A stretch of 64,000 nucleotides of DNA from contig NZ_BCMS01000001.1 in assembly GCF_001485435.1 (NCBI RefSeq), positions 2,179,501-2,243,500 on the forward strand, written 5' to 3'. A program made the position numbers and the translations under genes. Source of the DNA: Deinococcus grandis. Its GTDB lineage: Bacteria; Deinococcota; Deinococci; Deinococcales; Deinococcaceae. The notes beneath the pieces are model-generated. The model saw nothing but the letters and a program-made list of their open reading frames with translations. It ran no database searches and was not told where the DNA came from. Position 1 is the stretch's first letter. Every line of letters starts with the position of its first letter. This document shows positions 17,487 to 31,680 of the stretch, piece by piece.

Positions 17487-18610
17487 GCATCCAGCTGATC
17501 ATCGCGCAGGTCATGCTGCTGTGCCTGGGCGTGCTGGGCGTCGCGACCGCCGAACCGGGCATGATCGCCGATCACGGTCTGAAGGCGCTGCTGGCGCTGG
17601 GGTTCACGCTGGCCATCGCGCGGCTGCGCCCCCGCGCGTTCCTGAAACTCGGTCCGCTGGTGTGGGGCGTGACGCTGTTTCTGCTGTTGCTCGTGCCGTT
17701 CATCGGGGTGGGCACCGCCGAGAGCGAGGCGACAAAACGCTGGCTGCAGTTCGGCCCGGTGCGGTTCCAGCCGTCCGAGATGGCCAAGCTGGGGCTGGTG
17801 CTCATGCTGGCGTCGTTCTTCGCGCGGCGCGGCGTGCACAACAAACTGATCAGCGCGACGGCCATGATCATGCTCACGACGTTCCTGGTGTTCATCGAGC
17901 CGGACCTGGGCACCAGCGTGCTGATGTTCGGGCTGGGGCTGGTGCTCATGTACGCGGCGGGCGTGCGGATCAGCAACATCAGCGGGTTCCTGCTGGCCCT
18001 GGTGCTGCTGGCCATCCCGGCCGCGGGCCTGTACCTGGAGAAACACCCGTACATCCTGTCCCGCTGGAACCAGCACTACTCCGCCGAGGAGGTCCGCGAG
18101 GCGGGCCTGGGGCAGATCGGCCTCGCGCACCGCGACCTGAGTTTCGGCGGGATTCCCGGTCAGGGTCCGGACGGCCTGCGGTACGTGTACTTCGGGGATC
18201 ACACCGACCTGATCGTGGCGTCGGTGGGCTTCTCGTCGGGCCTGCTGGGCGTGGCGATGCTGCTGTTCGCGTACTGGCTGATCGTGGTGACGGCGCTGGA
18301 CGTCGCGCATCTGGCCAGCCGGGTGCGGCCCATGACGCCCGAGATTCACGGGGCGAGCATCCTGGCGATCGGGGCGATGTTCATGATCGTCGGGCAGGCG
18401 TTCGTGAACCTGTGCGTCGCGGCGGGTCTGTTCCCGGTGACGGGCGTGCCGCTGCCCCTGGTCAGTTACGGCTTTTCCAGCATGCTGACCATGAGTGTCG
18501 CGCTGGCCGTGATCCACTCCGCGATGCGGGAGGTGCGGCGGCAACTGAGTGGGCTGGACGCCCAGGACGCGCAGGCGCCCCTGCCCGCACCGGCCCCCGC
18601 CACCGACTGA
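17483..18610 (+). CDS. ftsW: SEDS-family glycosyltransferase FtsW
   Basis: Polytopic membrane protein of 375 residues (about ten hydrophobic segments) of the SEDS family, which polymerises lipid II glycans with a partner class B PBP. Signatures are KRWLQFGPVRFQPSEMAKL, FIEPDLGTSVL, YILSRWNQH and the C-terminal TGVPLPLVSYGFSSMLTMSVALAV. FtsW rather than RodA is favoured because of the coupling to murD. A hydrophilic Pro/Ala-rich tail follows the last helix. Overlaps murD by 4 bp; a strong hairpin follows. Confidence 0.93.
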   Translation: MSIQLIIAQVMLLCLGVLGVATAEPGMIADHGLKALLALGFTLAIARLRPRAFLKLGPLVWGVTLFLLLLVPFIGVGTAESEATKRWLQFGPVRFQPSEMAKLGLVLMLASFFARRGVHNKLISATAMIMLTTFLVFIEPDLGTSVLMFGLGLVLMYAAGVRISNISGFLLALVLLAIPAAGLYLEKHPYILSRWNQHYSAEEVREAGLGQIGLAHRDLSFGGIPGQGPDGLRYVYFGDHTDLIVASVGFSSGLLGVAMLLFAYWLIVVTALDVAHLASRVRPMTPEIHGASILAIGAMFMIVGQAFVNLCVAAGLFPVTGVPLPLVSYGFSSMLTMSVALAVIHSAMREVRRQLSGLDAQDAQAPLPAPAPATD

Positions 18611-18652
18611 TAGGGGATTCACTTGAATCCCGTATGACGCACAGGTACAACA

Positions 18653-18680
18653 AGGGCCCCCTCGCTCTGGAGGGGGCCCT
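18653..18680. terminator. Bidirectional terminator after ftsW
   Basis: A perfect 11 bp stem, AGGGCCCCCTC paired with GAGGGGGCCCT, with a 6 nt loop. It lies between ftsW and the convergent BON/LysM gene; the reverse strand continues into CTTGTTGTA, a modest T-rich tail. Confidence 0.85.
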
Positions 18681-18694
18681 GTACGTTTCCGGGG

Positions 18695-19453
18695 TCAGCC
18701 CGGGATGCGCAGGCGGTCGCCGGGGTGGATCAGGTCGGGGTTGCTGATGTTGTTGTAGTGCGCGATCTTCTTGTACTGCATGGGGTCGCCGTAGAACTTC
18801 TGCGCGATGGCGGACAGGCTGTCGCCGGGTTTCACGGTGTACACGGTGTCGCCGGAGTCCTGGTCCTTCTCCTTGGCCAGTTCCTTGGCGCCCTGGGCGA
18901 CGCGGACGCCGCTGATGTCCACGCCGCTGACGCCGTCCACGCCACGCGCGACCTGTTCCAGCAGGCGCTTCTCGTGGTCGTTGTCGACCACGCCGCGCAG
19001 GATGACGCTGCTGCCGCTCTGGAGGACGTCGATGGGGTCGTCGGCCAGTTCGCCGTTGCTGCGGATGGCGCTCAGGACGGCCTTGGCGACGCGGCTGCGG
19101 TCCTCGGCCTGTTTGATCTCGGTGTCCATATCGGTGCTGTCCGCGCTGGCGTTCATGTTGCCGGTGGTCGGGGCGATCTCGGTGACGGTCGCCTGCGGCG
19201 CGGCGGGTGCAGGCTGGGCGGGGGCGGCGGCCTCTTCCTGGGCGGTCACGCCGGACAGGTCAACCGTCTTGACGCCGTTGATCCCCTCGGCGATCACGCG
19301 GATCAGATTCATGTAGCGAGAGTTGGGCACCATGCCGCTCACGCTGACGGTGCCGCCGCGTTCCTGCACCTGCAGGCCCAGGTCCTTCAGTCGGGGTTGC
19401 TCGTTCAGCGCGTCTTTGACGCGGTCCGCTGTGCTCTTTCCGAATGGCCACAT
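18695..19453 (-). CDS. BON/LysM domain protein (Kbp/YgaU-like)
   Basis: 252 residues: a first BON-like domain (residues about 5-68, DRVKDALNEQPRLKDLGLQVQERGGTVSVSG), an Ala/Pro/Thr-rich linker, a second BON domain (about 118-190, SRVAKAVLSAIRSNGELADDPIDVLQSGSSVILRGVVDN) and a C-terminal LysM (about 203-252, YTVKPGDSLSAIAQKFYGD). E. coli Kbp has one BON plus LysM and binds potassium; the present protein has two BON units. No signal peptide is seen, so it may be cytoplasmic like Kbp. Leaderless-type start: TACGCT (19460-19465) 6 nt before the ATG. Confidence 0.87.
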   Translation of the reverse strand: MWPFGKSTADRVKDALNEQPRLKDLGLQVQERGGTVSVSGMVPNSRYMNLIRVIAEGINGVKTVDLSGVTAQEEAAAPAQPAPAAPQATVTEIAPTTGNMNASADSTDMDTEIKQAEDRSRVAKAVLSAIRSNGELADDPIDVLQSGSSVILRGVVDNDHEKRLLEQVARGVDGVSGVDISGVRVAQGAKELAKEKDQDSGDTVYTVKPGDSLSAIAQKFYGDPMQYKKIAHYNNISNPDLIHPGDRLRIPG

Positions 19454-19519
19454 GCGCCGAGCGTACCCTGTAGCGCTCGGACGTGGTGCGCTGGATTGAG
19501 GTTTGGTGAAGTGCGCGGG

Positions 19520-21055
19520 TCAGGGCAGGTCGGGCTGCGTGATCCAGGTGTTCAGCAGGTCGGCGGCCTGTGGGCCGAGGACCGTGCGGGTCAGGTGCAG
19601 CAGGTCCTGTGGGCGGGTGGGCTGTCCGGCGCGGGTGCGGGTGTAGGTGTGCAGGAAGGTGCGGAAGGCGTCGTCGCCGACCTGGGTGCGCAGGGCGTGC
19701 AGGGCCAGGGCGCCTCTGGCGTAGGCGGTGGCGTCGAACATCTGGGTGCGGGTGGTGGCGGTCAGGGGGCGGGTGCCGGGGCGCAGGCGGTCGCGCCAGC
19801 CGCGCAGGAGCGGGGCTGTGTCCTGGCCCTGCGCCTGTGTCCACAGGAGTTCGGCGTAGGTGGCGAAGCCCTCGTTCAGCCAGGTGTCGGTCCAGCTGGC
19901 CAGCGGGACGGCGTTCCCGAACCACTGGTGGGCGATCTCGTGCACGATGACGCGTTCGCGGCTGGACCGGACCGGCATGGTGCTCAGGGTGGCGGTTTCC
20001 AGCGCGGGGAGGTCGGGCGTGACGACGACCGAACCGTACGTGCCGAAGGGGTACGGACCGAACCAGCCGCTCAGGGTGGTCAGGATGTCGCCGGTGCGGG
20101 CGTAGGGGGCTCGGATGGTGTCGGGGACGCTGGTGGGGAAGTAGTCGGTCAGCGTGACGCGCTGCCCGGCGGTCTCCACGGCGGGGCGGGCGGCGGTGTC
20201 GAGCGTGCCGACGCCGATGCCCAGCGCGTAGGTGGGGACGGGGGTGGTCAGGGTGAAGGTGACGCTGTGCGTGCCGTTCAGGTGGGCGCGGTCGGTGAGT
20301 CGGCTGCCGCTGGCGACAGCGGTGACGCCGCGCGGGAAGGTGAGGGTGGTGGTGAACGTGGCCGGGTCGGAGGGGTGGTCGTTGCAGGGGATGAGGCTGT
20401 GGGTGCCGTCGGGTTCGCTGAACGTGAAGTTCGCGCCGGGCTGGGTGGGGGTGGCGGGCACGCTCTGCCAGCCCAGCGTGATGTTCAGGGTGGGGTCGGG
20501 GACGCCCCCGGCGGGTCCGGCGGCGGTGACGCGGATGCGGGCGTCCCGGCCTGCGGGGAGGGCACGCTGGACGATCAGCTTGTCGGGGGTGATGTCCTGC
20601 CCGGTGGTGTGGCGGTACGGGACGGGCTGGCCGTTCCAGGTGACGTTCAGGACGCGCGGGCCGCTGTAGTCGAGCCGGACGTCGTTCAGGTCACGGTCCG
20701 CGCGGACGCTGAGGGTGGTGTCGCTGCGCAGGTCGGGGGTGCCGGGGGCAGGGACGGTCAGGCGCACGTCGTAGTGCTGGACGTCCAGTCCGGGTTGACC
20801 CAGCGTGGGGTACAGCGGGTCGGGCAGGACGTACGCCCGCGCACCCACCGCGCCCCCCGCGGTGACGGCGGCCGGGTGGGTCTGCGCGTGGCTGGGGGGG
20901 CTGGTGGTCAGCGTCAGGGCGGCCAGCGTCAGTGTGGGCAGCATCGGTGTGGCCAGCATCGGTGTGGGCAGCGTCAGTGTGGGCAGCATCGGTCTGGGCA
21001 GTGTCCTGGCGAGGAGGACCGGGGTGGTGGCGGCGGTCCGGCGGGATGGGGTCAT
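19520..21055 (-). CDS. Secreted M1-family metallopeptidase (aminopeptidase N-like)
   Basis: 511 residues. The zinc site is complete: HEIAHQWFGNAVP (HExxH, near residue 370) and, 18 residues on, NEGFATYAEL with the third ligand Glu. The substrate-anchoring GAMEN-type loop is represented by the segment SVVVTPDLPALETATLSTMP, where the usual G-x-M-E-N is not evident. The N-terminal beta domain (VQHYDVRLTVPAPGTPDLRSDTTLSVRA) is typical, as in short M1 enzymes. An unusually long N-terminal signal region contains 5-residue repeats (LPTLT, LPTPM, LATPM) encoded by 15 bp tandem repeats, then SPPSHAQ as cleavage area. TATCCT (21065-21070) lies 9 nt before the ATG. Confidence 0.88.
   Translation of the reverse strand: MTPSRRTAATTPVLLARTLPRPMLPTLTLPTPMLATPMLPTLTLAALTLTTSPPSHAQTHPAAVTAGGAVGARAYVLPDPLYPTLGQPGLDVQHYDVRLTVPAPGTPDLRSDTTLSVRADRDLNDVRLDYSGPRVLNVTWNGQPVPYRHTTGQDITPDKLIVQRALPAGRDARIRVTAAGPAGGVPDPTLNITLGWQSVPATPTQPGANFTFSEPDGTHSLIPCNDHPSDPATFTTTLTFPRGVTAVASGSRLTDRAHLNGTHSVTFTLTTPVPTYALGIGVGTLDTAARPAVETAGQRVTLTDYFPTSVPDTIRAPYARTGDILTTLSGWFGPYPFGTYGSVVVTPDLPALETATLSTMPVRSSRERVIVHEIAHQWFGNAVPLASWTDTWLNEGFATYAELLWTQAQGQDTAPLLRGWRDRLRPGTRPLTATTRTQMFDATAYARGALALHALRTQVGDDAFRTFLHTYTRTRAGQPTRPQDLLHLTRTVLGPQAADLLNTWITQPDLP
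20922..21011. repeat. 15 bp tandem repeats in the signal-peptide region of the M1 peptidase gene
   Basis: Five close 15 bp units (beginning at 20922, 20937, 20952, 20967 and 20982, each of the form GSCAGCRTCRGTSTG) and a sixth degenerate unit at 20997. Being a multiple of three, changes in copy number keep the reading frame and would alter only the length of the hydrophobic export signal by five residues per unit. Confidence 0.85.
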
Positions 21056-21213
21056 GGTCCCCCGAGGATAGGCGGCGGGCGCGGCGGCCCGGCAGGGGGG
21101 CAGCGTGCGGGCGGTAGGGACCGTGATGGGGGGGGTAGTGGCTTGCGCCGCACTGGCCGGGTCATGCTGTTTCTCTCACGCGACTTTCAAGAAAGCGCAA
21201 TCGGATTGCTATT

Positions 21214-21323
21214 TTGACCACCTTTTCAGCAATGATATAGACAGGTGGGCGTGGATTTCCGGGAAAGATTTCAAGTTCATTCATGAGCAACGCATTGACA
21301 GACCATCAAGGCGACCCTAGAAT
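21214..21323 (+). promoter_or_regulatory. Two promoters upstream of livJ
   Basis: The downstream promoter is near consensus: TTGACA (21295-21300), 17 nt spacer, TAGAAT (21318-21323). A second one lies upstream: TTGACC (21214-21219), 16 nt spacer, TATAGA (21236-21241). The 330 bp between the M1 gene and livJ carries no other gene. The region is AT-rich compared with its surroundings, as expected of a strongly used promoter. Confidence 0.8.
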
Positions 21324-21389
21324 TGCGGCATCTCTACACCTAACCCCGGGCCCAGCGTGGCCTGAGGGTGACCCATATCCGGAGGACAC

Positions 21390-22547
21390 ATGAAGAAATC
21401 CGCGCTCAGCCTGACCGTTCTCGCCGCCCTCGCCCTGGGCACCGCCTCCGCGCAGACGACCATCAAGATCGCCAGCCTCAGCCCGCTGTCCGGCGGCCAG
21501 AGCGACCTGGGCACCCAGATCCGCAACGGCGCCCAGCTGGCCGTCAACGAGTACAAGGCCCAGTTCAAGAAACTCGGCTTCGACCTCGTCCTCGTGCCCT
21601 ACGACGACCAGGCCGACCCCGCCACCGGCACCGCCGCCGCCCGCAAGATCGCCGCTGACCGCCAGATCCTCGCGGTCGTCGGCACCCTGAACAGCGGCGT
21701 GGCCATCCCCGCCAGCGCCGCGCTGGTCTCCAGCAAGGTCGCCATGGTCTCCCCCGCCAACACCGCCAACGGCGTGACCGACCGCGGCCTGAGCAACATG
21801 AACCGCATCGTCGCCCGTGACGACGCGCAGGGCCCCGCCGGCGCCAACTTCATCAGCGGCACCCTGAAGGCCAAGAAGGTCTACGTCCTGAACGACAAGA
21901 CCGCCTACGGCGAAGGTCTGGCCAAGGAAGTCGAGAAGGCCCTGAAGGCCAAGGGCGTGACCGTCAGCGCCAACGAAGGCACCGAGGAGAAGAGCGACTT
22001 CTCCAGCATCGTCGCCAAGATCAAGCTCGCCAACCCCGACGCCATCTACTTCGGCGGCATCTACAACCAGGTGGGCGTGTTCATCAAGCAGCTGCGTGAA
22101 GCCGGCGTGCAGACCCCCGTGGTCGGCGGCGACGGCCTGGACAGCGGCGAGCTGCCCGTGATCGTCGGCGAGGCCAACGCGAACAACATCTACTTCACGA
22201 CCGTCGCCGCGCCCCTGAGCGCGCTGCCCGCCGCGAAGGTGTTCGCCACCAACTACAAGAAGACCTTCAACGACGACGCCCAGGGCTTCGGCGCCTTCGG
22301 CTACGACGCCGCCAAGGTCGTCGTGCAGGGCGTGCTGAACGCCGTGCGCGCCAACGGCAACAAGGCCCCCAGCCGCGCCCAGGTCGAGAGCGCCATCCGC
22401 AAGGGCAGCTTCACGGGCCTGCTGTCCGGCAACGTGAGCTTCAACTCCGCCGGTGACCGCAAGGCCGCGACCCTGTACGTGATGAACGTCACCGCCGGGA
22501 AGTTCAAGCTCAGCACCAGTATTCCCGTCAAGCCCGTCAAGCAGTAA
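21390..22547 (+). CDS. livJ: Branched-chain amino acid ABC transporter, substrate-binding protein
   Basis: 385 residues, exported, with signal peptide MKKSALSLTVLAALALGTASAQ. It belongs to the periplasmic-binding-protein type 1 (LivJ/LivK) family: TTIKIASLSPLSGGQSDLG, the ligand-loop region PASAALVSSKVAMVSPANT and the later AIYFGGIYNQVGVFIKQLREAG are typical. It delivers Leu/Ile/Val or related amino acids to LivHMGF. GGAGGA lies 5 nt upstream of the ATG. Codon use is strongly biased, in line with high expression. A stable hairpin just after the stop probably protects its own message so that more binding protein than permease is made. Confidence 0.95.
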   Translation: MKKSALSLTVLAALALGTASAQTTIKIASLSPLSGGQSDLGTQIRNGAQLAVNEYKAQFKKLGFDLVLVPYDDQADPATGTAAARKIAADRQILAVVGTLNSGVAIPASAALVSSKVAMVSPANTANGVTDRGLSNMNRIVARDDAQGPAGANFISGTLKAKKVYVLNDKTAYGEGLAKEVEKALKAKGVTVSANEGTEEKSDFSSIVAKIKLANPDAIYFGGIYNQVGVFIKQLREAGVQTPVVGGDGLDSGELPVIVGEANANNIYFTTVAAPLSALPAAKVFATNYKKTFNDDAQGFGAFGYDAAKVVVQGVLNAVRANGNKAPSRAQVESAIRKGSFTGLLSGNVSFNSAGDRKAATLYVMNVTAGKFKLSTSIPVKPVKQ

Positions 22548-22555
22548 TCCTGCCG

Positions 22556-22581
22556 GGCAGGTGTGTATAGACGCACCTGCC
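22556..22581 (+). terminator. Stem-loop after livJ (mRNA stabiliser or partial terminator)
   Basis: An 11 bp stem (GGCAGGTGTGT with the later ACGCACCTGCC, one G-T pair) closed by the tetraloop ATAG, beginning 9 nt after the livJ stop. There is no T-run, so processing or stabilisation is more likely than termination. A second hairpin, GGCCGGGC / GCCCGGCC, stands at 22614-22634. Confidence 0.6.
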
Positions 22582-22643
22582 GCGGGGCAATTCACCTCCC
22601 CGTACCATCCTGGGGCCGGGCCGCGCGCCCGGCCTCTTGCCTT

Positions 22644-22664
22644 GATTCAAACGCCTGTTTGATC
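22644..22664. promoter_or_regulatory. Palindrome in the livJ-livH gap, possible TetR-type operator
   Basis: GATTCAAAC (22644-22652) and GTTTGATC (22657-22664) form an imperfect inverted repeat with a 4 nt centre. The CAAAC-N4-GTTTG core is similar in form to sites of TetR-family regulators of lipid and branched-chain metabolism such as PsrA/FadR. The rest of the 329 bp gap (22548-22876) holds no gene, only the two hairpins and this site. Confidence 0.4.
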
Positions 22665-22876
22665 GGCGGGGCCGGACAGCACACCCGCGTCTCTTCGTGA
22701 AATGCATTACCATCCGGGATAACTGACGCAAAACTGACCCCTTGCACAGCTAGACCATCACGGGCACGACCCGTGACGTCCACCCCCCGTATTTCCGCCT
22801 CCTGCGGCGCTGCCCCACCCCCGCCCCGTCTCTGCCGGGATCTGCGCCCCCACCCCACGAAAGGAGTTGAGCTGCC

Positions 22877-26307
<3,431 letters not shown>

Positions 26308-26315
<8 letters not shown>

Positions 26316-27030
26316 GCCCATGCTGGAACTCGACAATGTCCACACGTACTACGACCACATCCACGCCCTGAAGGGCATCAGCATGACCGTCAACGAGGGT
26401 GAGATCGTCGCCCTGATCGGCGGGAACGGCGCCGGGAAGACCACCACGCTGCGCACCATCAGCGGCATGATGAAACCCCGCACCGGCAGCATGACCTTCG
26501 AGGGGCAGACCATCGCCGGGATTCCCGCGCACCACATCATGCAGAAGGGCATCAGCCACGTGCCCGAGGGCCGCCGGATCTTCAAGGACATGACCGTCCG
26601 CGAGAACCTCGACGTGGGCGCGTACACCGTCACCGACCGCGCGCTGATCGAGAGCCGCATCCAGGAGGGCTTCGGGTTCTTCCCGCGCCTGAAGGAACGC
26701 GAGCATCAGCTGGGCGGCACGATGTCCGGCGGAGAGCAGCAGATGCTCGCCATCGCCCGCGCGCTGATGGTCGCGCCGAGACTCCTGCTGCTGGATGAAC
26801 CCAGCATGGGCCTGTCCCCGCTGTTCGTTGAGGCCATCTTCGACATCATCGTGAAGCTGAACAGGGAGCGCGGCACGACCGTGCTGCTGGTCGAGCAGAA
26901 CGCGAACATGGCCCTGCAGATCGCGCACCGCGCGTACGTGCTGCAGACCGGCGAGATCAAACTCTCCGGGAACGCCGCCGATATCGCGCAGGACGAGAGC
27001 GTCCGCAAGGCGTACCTCGGCGACGAGTAA
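26308..27030 (+). CDS. livF: Branched-chain amino acid ABC transporter ATP-binding protein LivF
   Basis: 240-residue ATPase pairing with LivG. Walker A GGNGAGKTTTLRTI, the LivF-typical HVPEGRRIFKDMTVRENLDVGAY, signature MSGGEQQMLAIARAL, Walker B LLLLDEPSMGLSP and H-loop region LLVEQNANMAL are all present. Last gene of the livJHMGF operon; a hairpin with a T-containing tail follows at 27047. Confidence 0.95.
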
Positions 27031-27046
27031 CCCCGCGCTCCACGGG

Positions 27047-27074
27047 CCGACCCTCCGGGAGACTGGGGGGTCGG
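27047..27074 (+). terminator. Terminator of the liv operon
   Basis: CCGACCC (27047-27053) pairs with GGGTCGG (27068-27074), loop 14 nt, followed by TTCGTTGTT. Starts 17 nt after the livF stop. A G-rich stretch (27085-27108) containing the string GTGGGGAGTGGG follows; it resembles the cassettes near 45 kb. Confidence 0.65.
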
Positions 27075-27187
27075 TTCGTTGTTCGGGAGGCGGTGGGGAG
27101 TGGGAAGGAGGCAGTGGTGTTCGCGTCCATCCGCCATCCGCCATCTGCGGCATCAGGTGAACGCCCGGTCGGTTAGGCTGGGTGCCG

Positions 27188-28162
27188 ATGCGTCTCAAGG
27201 TCATTCCGGTGCTGGCGGCCCTCCTCCTGAGCGGTTGCGCGCCGGTGCAGACGGTCGTGAACCCGGCCCAGCTGCCTCCTGCCACGGATTTCGGGGCGCA
27301 TGCGAATCCGATGGAGTGGTGGTACGTGAGCGCGTACCTGCCCGCGGAGGGGCTGGCGCTGCACTGGGCGCAGTTCCGGGTGCAGGACAGCCGCGTGCCG
27401 GTGCCACTGATGATCTCGCACGTGGCGGTCACGGACCTGCGCACGGGGCAGCTGACGTTCCTGGAGCAGACCGCCGGGTCGGGCGAGGTGGCCTCTCCCC
27501 CACTGCGGGTGCGGCAGGGCGCGTGGACGCTGACGCAGGCGGGGCCGGAGCCGACCGCGCCGCTGAGCCTGAAGGCCGGGCCGCTGGACCTGACGCTGAC
27601 CCCGGTGAAGGGGCCGGTGCTGCACCCGCCGGGGTTCAGCGGCAGCGCCGATACGGGCGTGCTGTTCTACCAGGGGATCACGCGGCTGGACCTGGCGGGC
27701 ACCGTGAACGGGCGCGCGGTGAGGGGGCAGGCGTGGCTGGATCACCAGTGGGGCAACCAGATTCCGGGCCGGTCGGCGCTGTGGGACTGGTTCAGCGTGC
27801 ACCTGGACGGTGGGCGGGACCTGATGGTGTACCGCGTGCGCCGCCCGGACGGATCGGTGGCGCAGCTGATCGGCAGCGTGGTGGAACCGGACGGGCGCGT
27901 GCGGGCCGTCTCGGGCCTGCGCGCCGAGCCGGGCGAGGTGTGGACCAGCCCCACCGGGCGGCCCTACACGCTGGGCTGGCGGCTGGTGTCGGACGAGTTC
28001 GACCTGAGCGTGCGGGCGGTGCGGCGTGAGCAGGAGCTCCTGAGCCGCTCCACCCGGATCGCGTACTGGGAGGGACCCATCGAGGTGACGGGCACGTGGG
28101 CCGCCGCGCCCGCTGCGGGGACCGGCATGATGGAACTCGTCAGCGGGACGTGGTCCCCGTGA
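27188..28162 (+). CDS. CrtC/AttH-like lipocalin-fold lipoprotein
   Basis: 324 residues with a lipoprotein signal (VIPVLAALLLSGC, Cys19). The mature part matches the CrtC/AttH family (carotenoid 1,2-hydratase-like, two lipocalin-type barrels): NPMEWWYVSAYL near residue 40, HWAQFRVQD, a central GVLFYQG and GQAWLDHQWGNQ near 190, then WFSVHLDGGRDLMVYRVR. CrtC itself hydrates carotenoids, but many family members are lipoproteins of unknown function, and Deinococcus uses CruF for deinoxanthin, so the name implies fold, not reaction. Leaderless-type start: TAGGCT (27174-27179) 8 nt before the ATG. Confidence 0.82.
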   Translation: MRLKVIPVLAALLLSGCAPVQTVVNPAQLPPATDFGAHANPMEWWYVSAYLPAEGLALHWAQFRVQDSRVPVPLMISHVAVTDLRTGQLTFLEQTAGSGEVASPPLRVRQGAWTLTQAGPEPTAPLSLKAGPLDLTLTPVKGPVLHPPGFSGSADTGVLFYQGITRLDLAGTVNGRAVRGQAWLDHQWGNQIPGRSALWDWFSVHLDGGRDLMVYRVRRPDGSVAQLIGSVVEPDGRVRAVSGLRAEPGEVWTSPTGRPYTLGWRLVSDEFDLSVRAVRREQELLSRSTRIAYWEGPIEVTGTWAAAPAAGTGMMELVSGTWSP

Positions 28163-28203
28163 GGTTCATCGGGGCGTTCGGCTTCCGTCCACGCGGGCGG
28201 AGT

Positions 28204-28875
28204 TCACTTCTTGCAGGTGAGGTTCACGCGGAAGCTGGGGTCCTTGACATAGTTGACGGTCTTGTACAGGGTGCTGCCGCCGCGACGCAGAGCCGTGACG
28301 TCCACCGGGACGATCAGTTTGACCGGTGGGTTGGCCTGGAGCTGCTCGTTGGTGGGCGTGCCGCCCTGCCAGGAGAACGGGAGGTCCATGACGAGGCCCG
28401 CGCCGGGTGGCAGGTCGGTGCCGGTCCTGAACGCGGAGGCGATGCCGCTCAGGCCGAGTTCCTTGGTGGTGCCGTCTTTCAGGGCGAGGCTGACGCCCTT
28501 CTCGATGCCGGTATTGGACAGGTTCAGGAGCTGCTTGCCGCCGTTGCGGAATTCGGTGGTGACGACCCAGCCGTAGGAGTTGCCGTTCCCGGCATCCGGG
28601 ACGTACTTGACGGCGGTGACGCGCAGGCGCCAGGTGCCGTTGAACAGCCATTCGTTCAGGCAGCCTTCCGCCGCGCCGAGCTGGATGCTGCCGCCCGCGG
28701 CGGTCAGGGCCTTCTGCAGCTGATCCAGGGCGACGTAGGTGCGGCCGCCGACCTTGACGGTGTCGAGGGTGGTGGGCTGACCGCCGATGGTGAGGGTAGT
28801 CTTCTGCGCGGAGGCAGTACTGACGGCCGCAAGGGTCAGGGTGGCGAGGAGCAGCGTGCTGAGGGTGCGGGTCAT
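28204..28875 (-). CDS. Secreted protein with copper-amine-oxidase-like stalk domain; paralogue of the 38516 gene
   Basis: 223 residues after choosing ATG 28875, which has AGGAGG 7 nt upstream and gives a clean signal peptide MTRTLSTLLLATLTLAAVSTASA; the longer frame to 29001 crosses the clpB promoter. Residues about 25-65 (LTIGGQPTTLDTVKVGGRTYVALDQLQKALTAAG) look like a stalk (Cu-amine-oxidase N-terminal-like) domain. The rest, with CLNEWLFNGTWRLRVTAVKYVP and the ending DPSFRVNLTCKK, is shared with the protein encoded at 38516-39196. Function unknown; two Cys may form a disulfide. Confidence 0.78.
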   Translation of the reverse strand: MTRTLSTLLLATLTLAAVSTASAQKTTLTIGGQPTTLDTVKVGGRTYVALDQLQKALTAAGGSIQLGAAEGCLNEWLFNGTWRLRVTAVKYVPDAGNGNSYGWVVTTEFRNGGKQLLNLSNTGIEKGVSLALKDGTTKELGLSGIASAFRTGTDLPPGAGLVMDLPFSWQGGTPTNEQLQANPPVKLIVPVDVTALRRGGSTLYKTVNYVKDPSFRVNLTCKK

Positions 28876-28985
28876 GGTCGGTCCTCCTGTGTGGTGCTGG
28901 GCTGAGGGGAGTGTGCGCCGGGGGGCGTTGCAGGGGCGTTGCGTGCGGGACGGGAGCCACAGCACCATTCTTAAGCCGCAATAAA

Positions 28986-29015
28986 CTTGACATGACCGCA
29001 CTCAAGTTTCAGAAT
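28986..29015 (+). promoter_or_regulatory. clpB promoter with HspR-type HAIR operator
   Basis: The inverted repeat CTTGACA (28986-28992) - 7 nt - ACTCAAG (29000-29006) differs at two positions from the HAIR consensus CTTGAGT-N7-ACTCAAG bound by the heat-shock repressor HspR. The promoter -35 TTGACA (28987-28992) lies inside the left half and the -10 CAGAAT (29010-29015) follows at 17 nt, so a bound repressor would block RNA polymerase. HspR control of clpB is established in D. radiodurans and in actinobacteria. Confidence 0.88.
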
Positions 29016-29061
29016 GGTGGGAGATTGAACTCCACGATCCTCACCCCACGGAGGCCCACCC

Positions 29062-31620
<2,559 letters not shown>

Positions 31621-31633
31621 ACACAGCACGCTG

Positions 31634-31664
31634 GAGGGGCCGGGTCACGCAGACCCGGCCCCTC
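31634..31664. terminator. Bidirectional terminator after clpB
   Basis: A perfect 13 bp stem, GAGGGGCCGGGTC with GACCCGGCCCCTC, loop ACGCA. It lies between clpB and the convergent MFS gene; followed by TTCC on the forward strand. Confidence 0.85.
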
Positions 31665-31680
31665 TTCCCTGTCGTGGTGG

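Noticed and set aside
18725..21217. Very long forward reading frame opposite the BON/LysM and M1 peptidase genes
   Set aside because: It is a shadow frame: Gly/Val/Asp-rich, without domain-like sequence or ribosome binding site, and fully antisense to two genes with clear families. GC-rich third positions open such frames.
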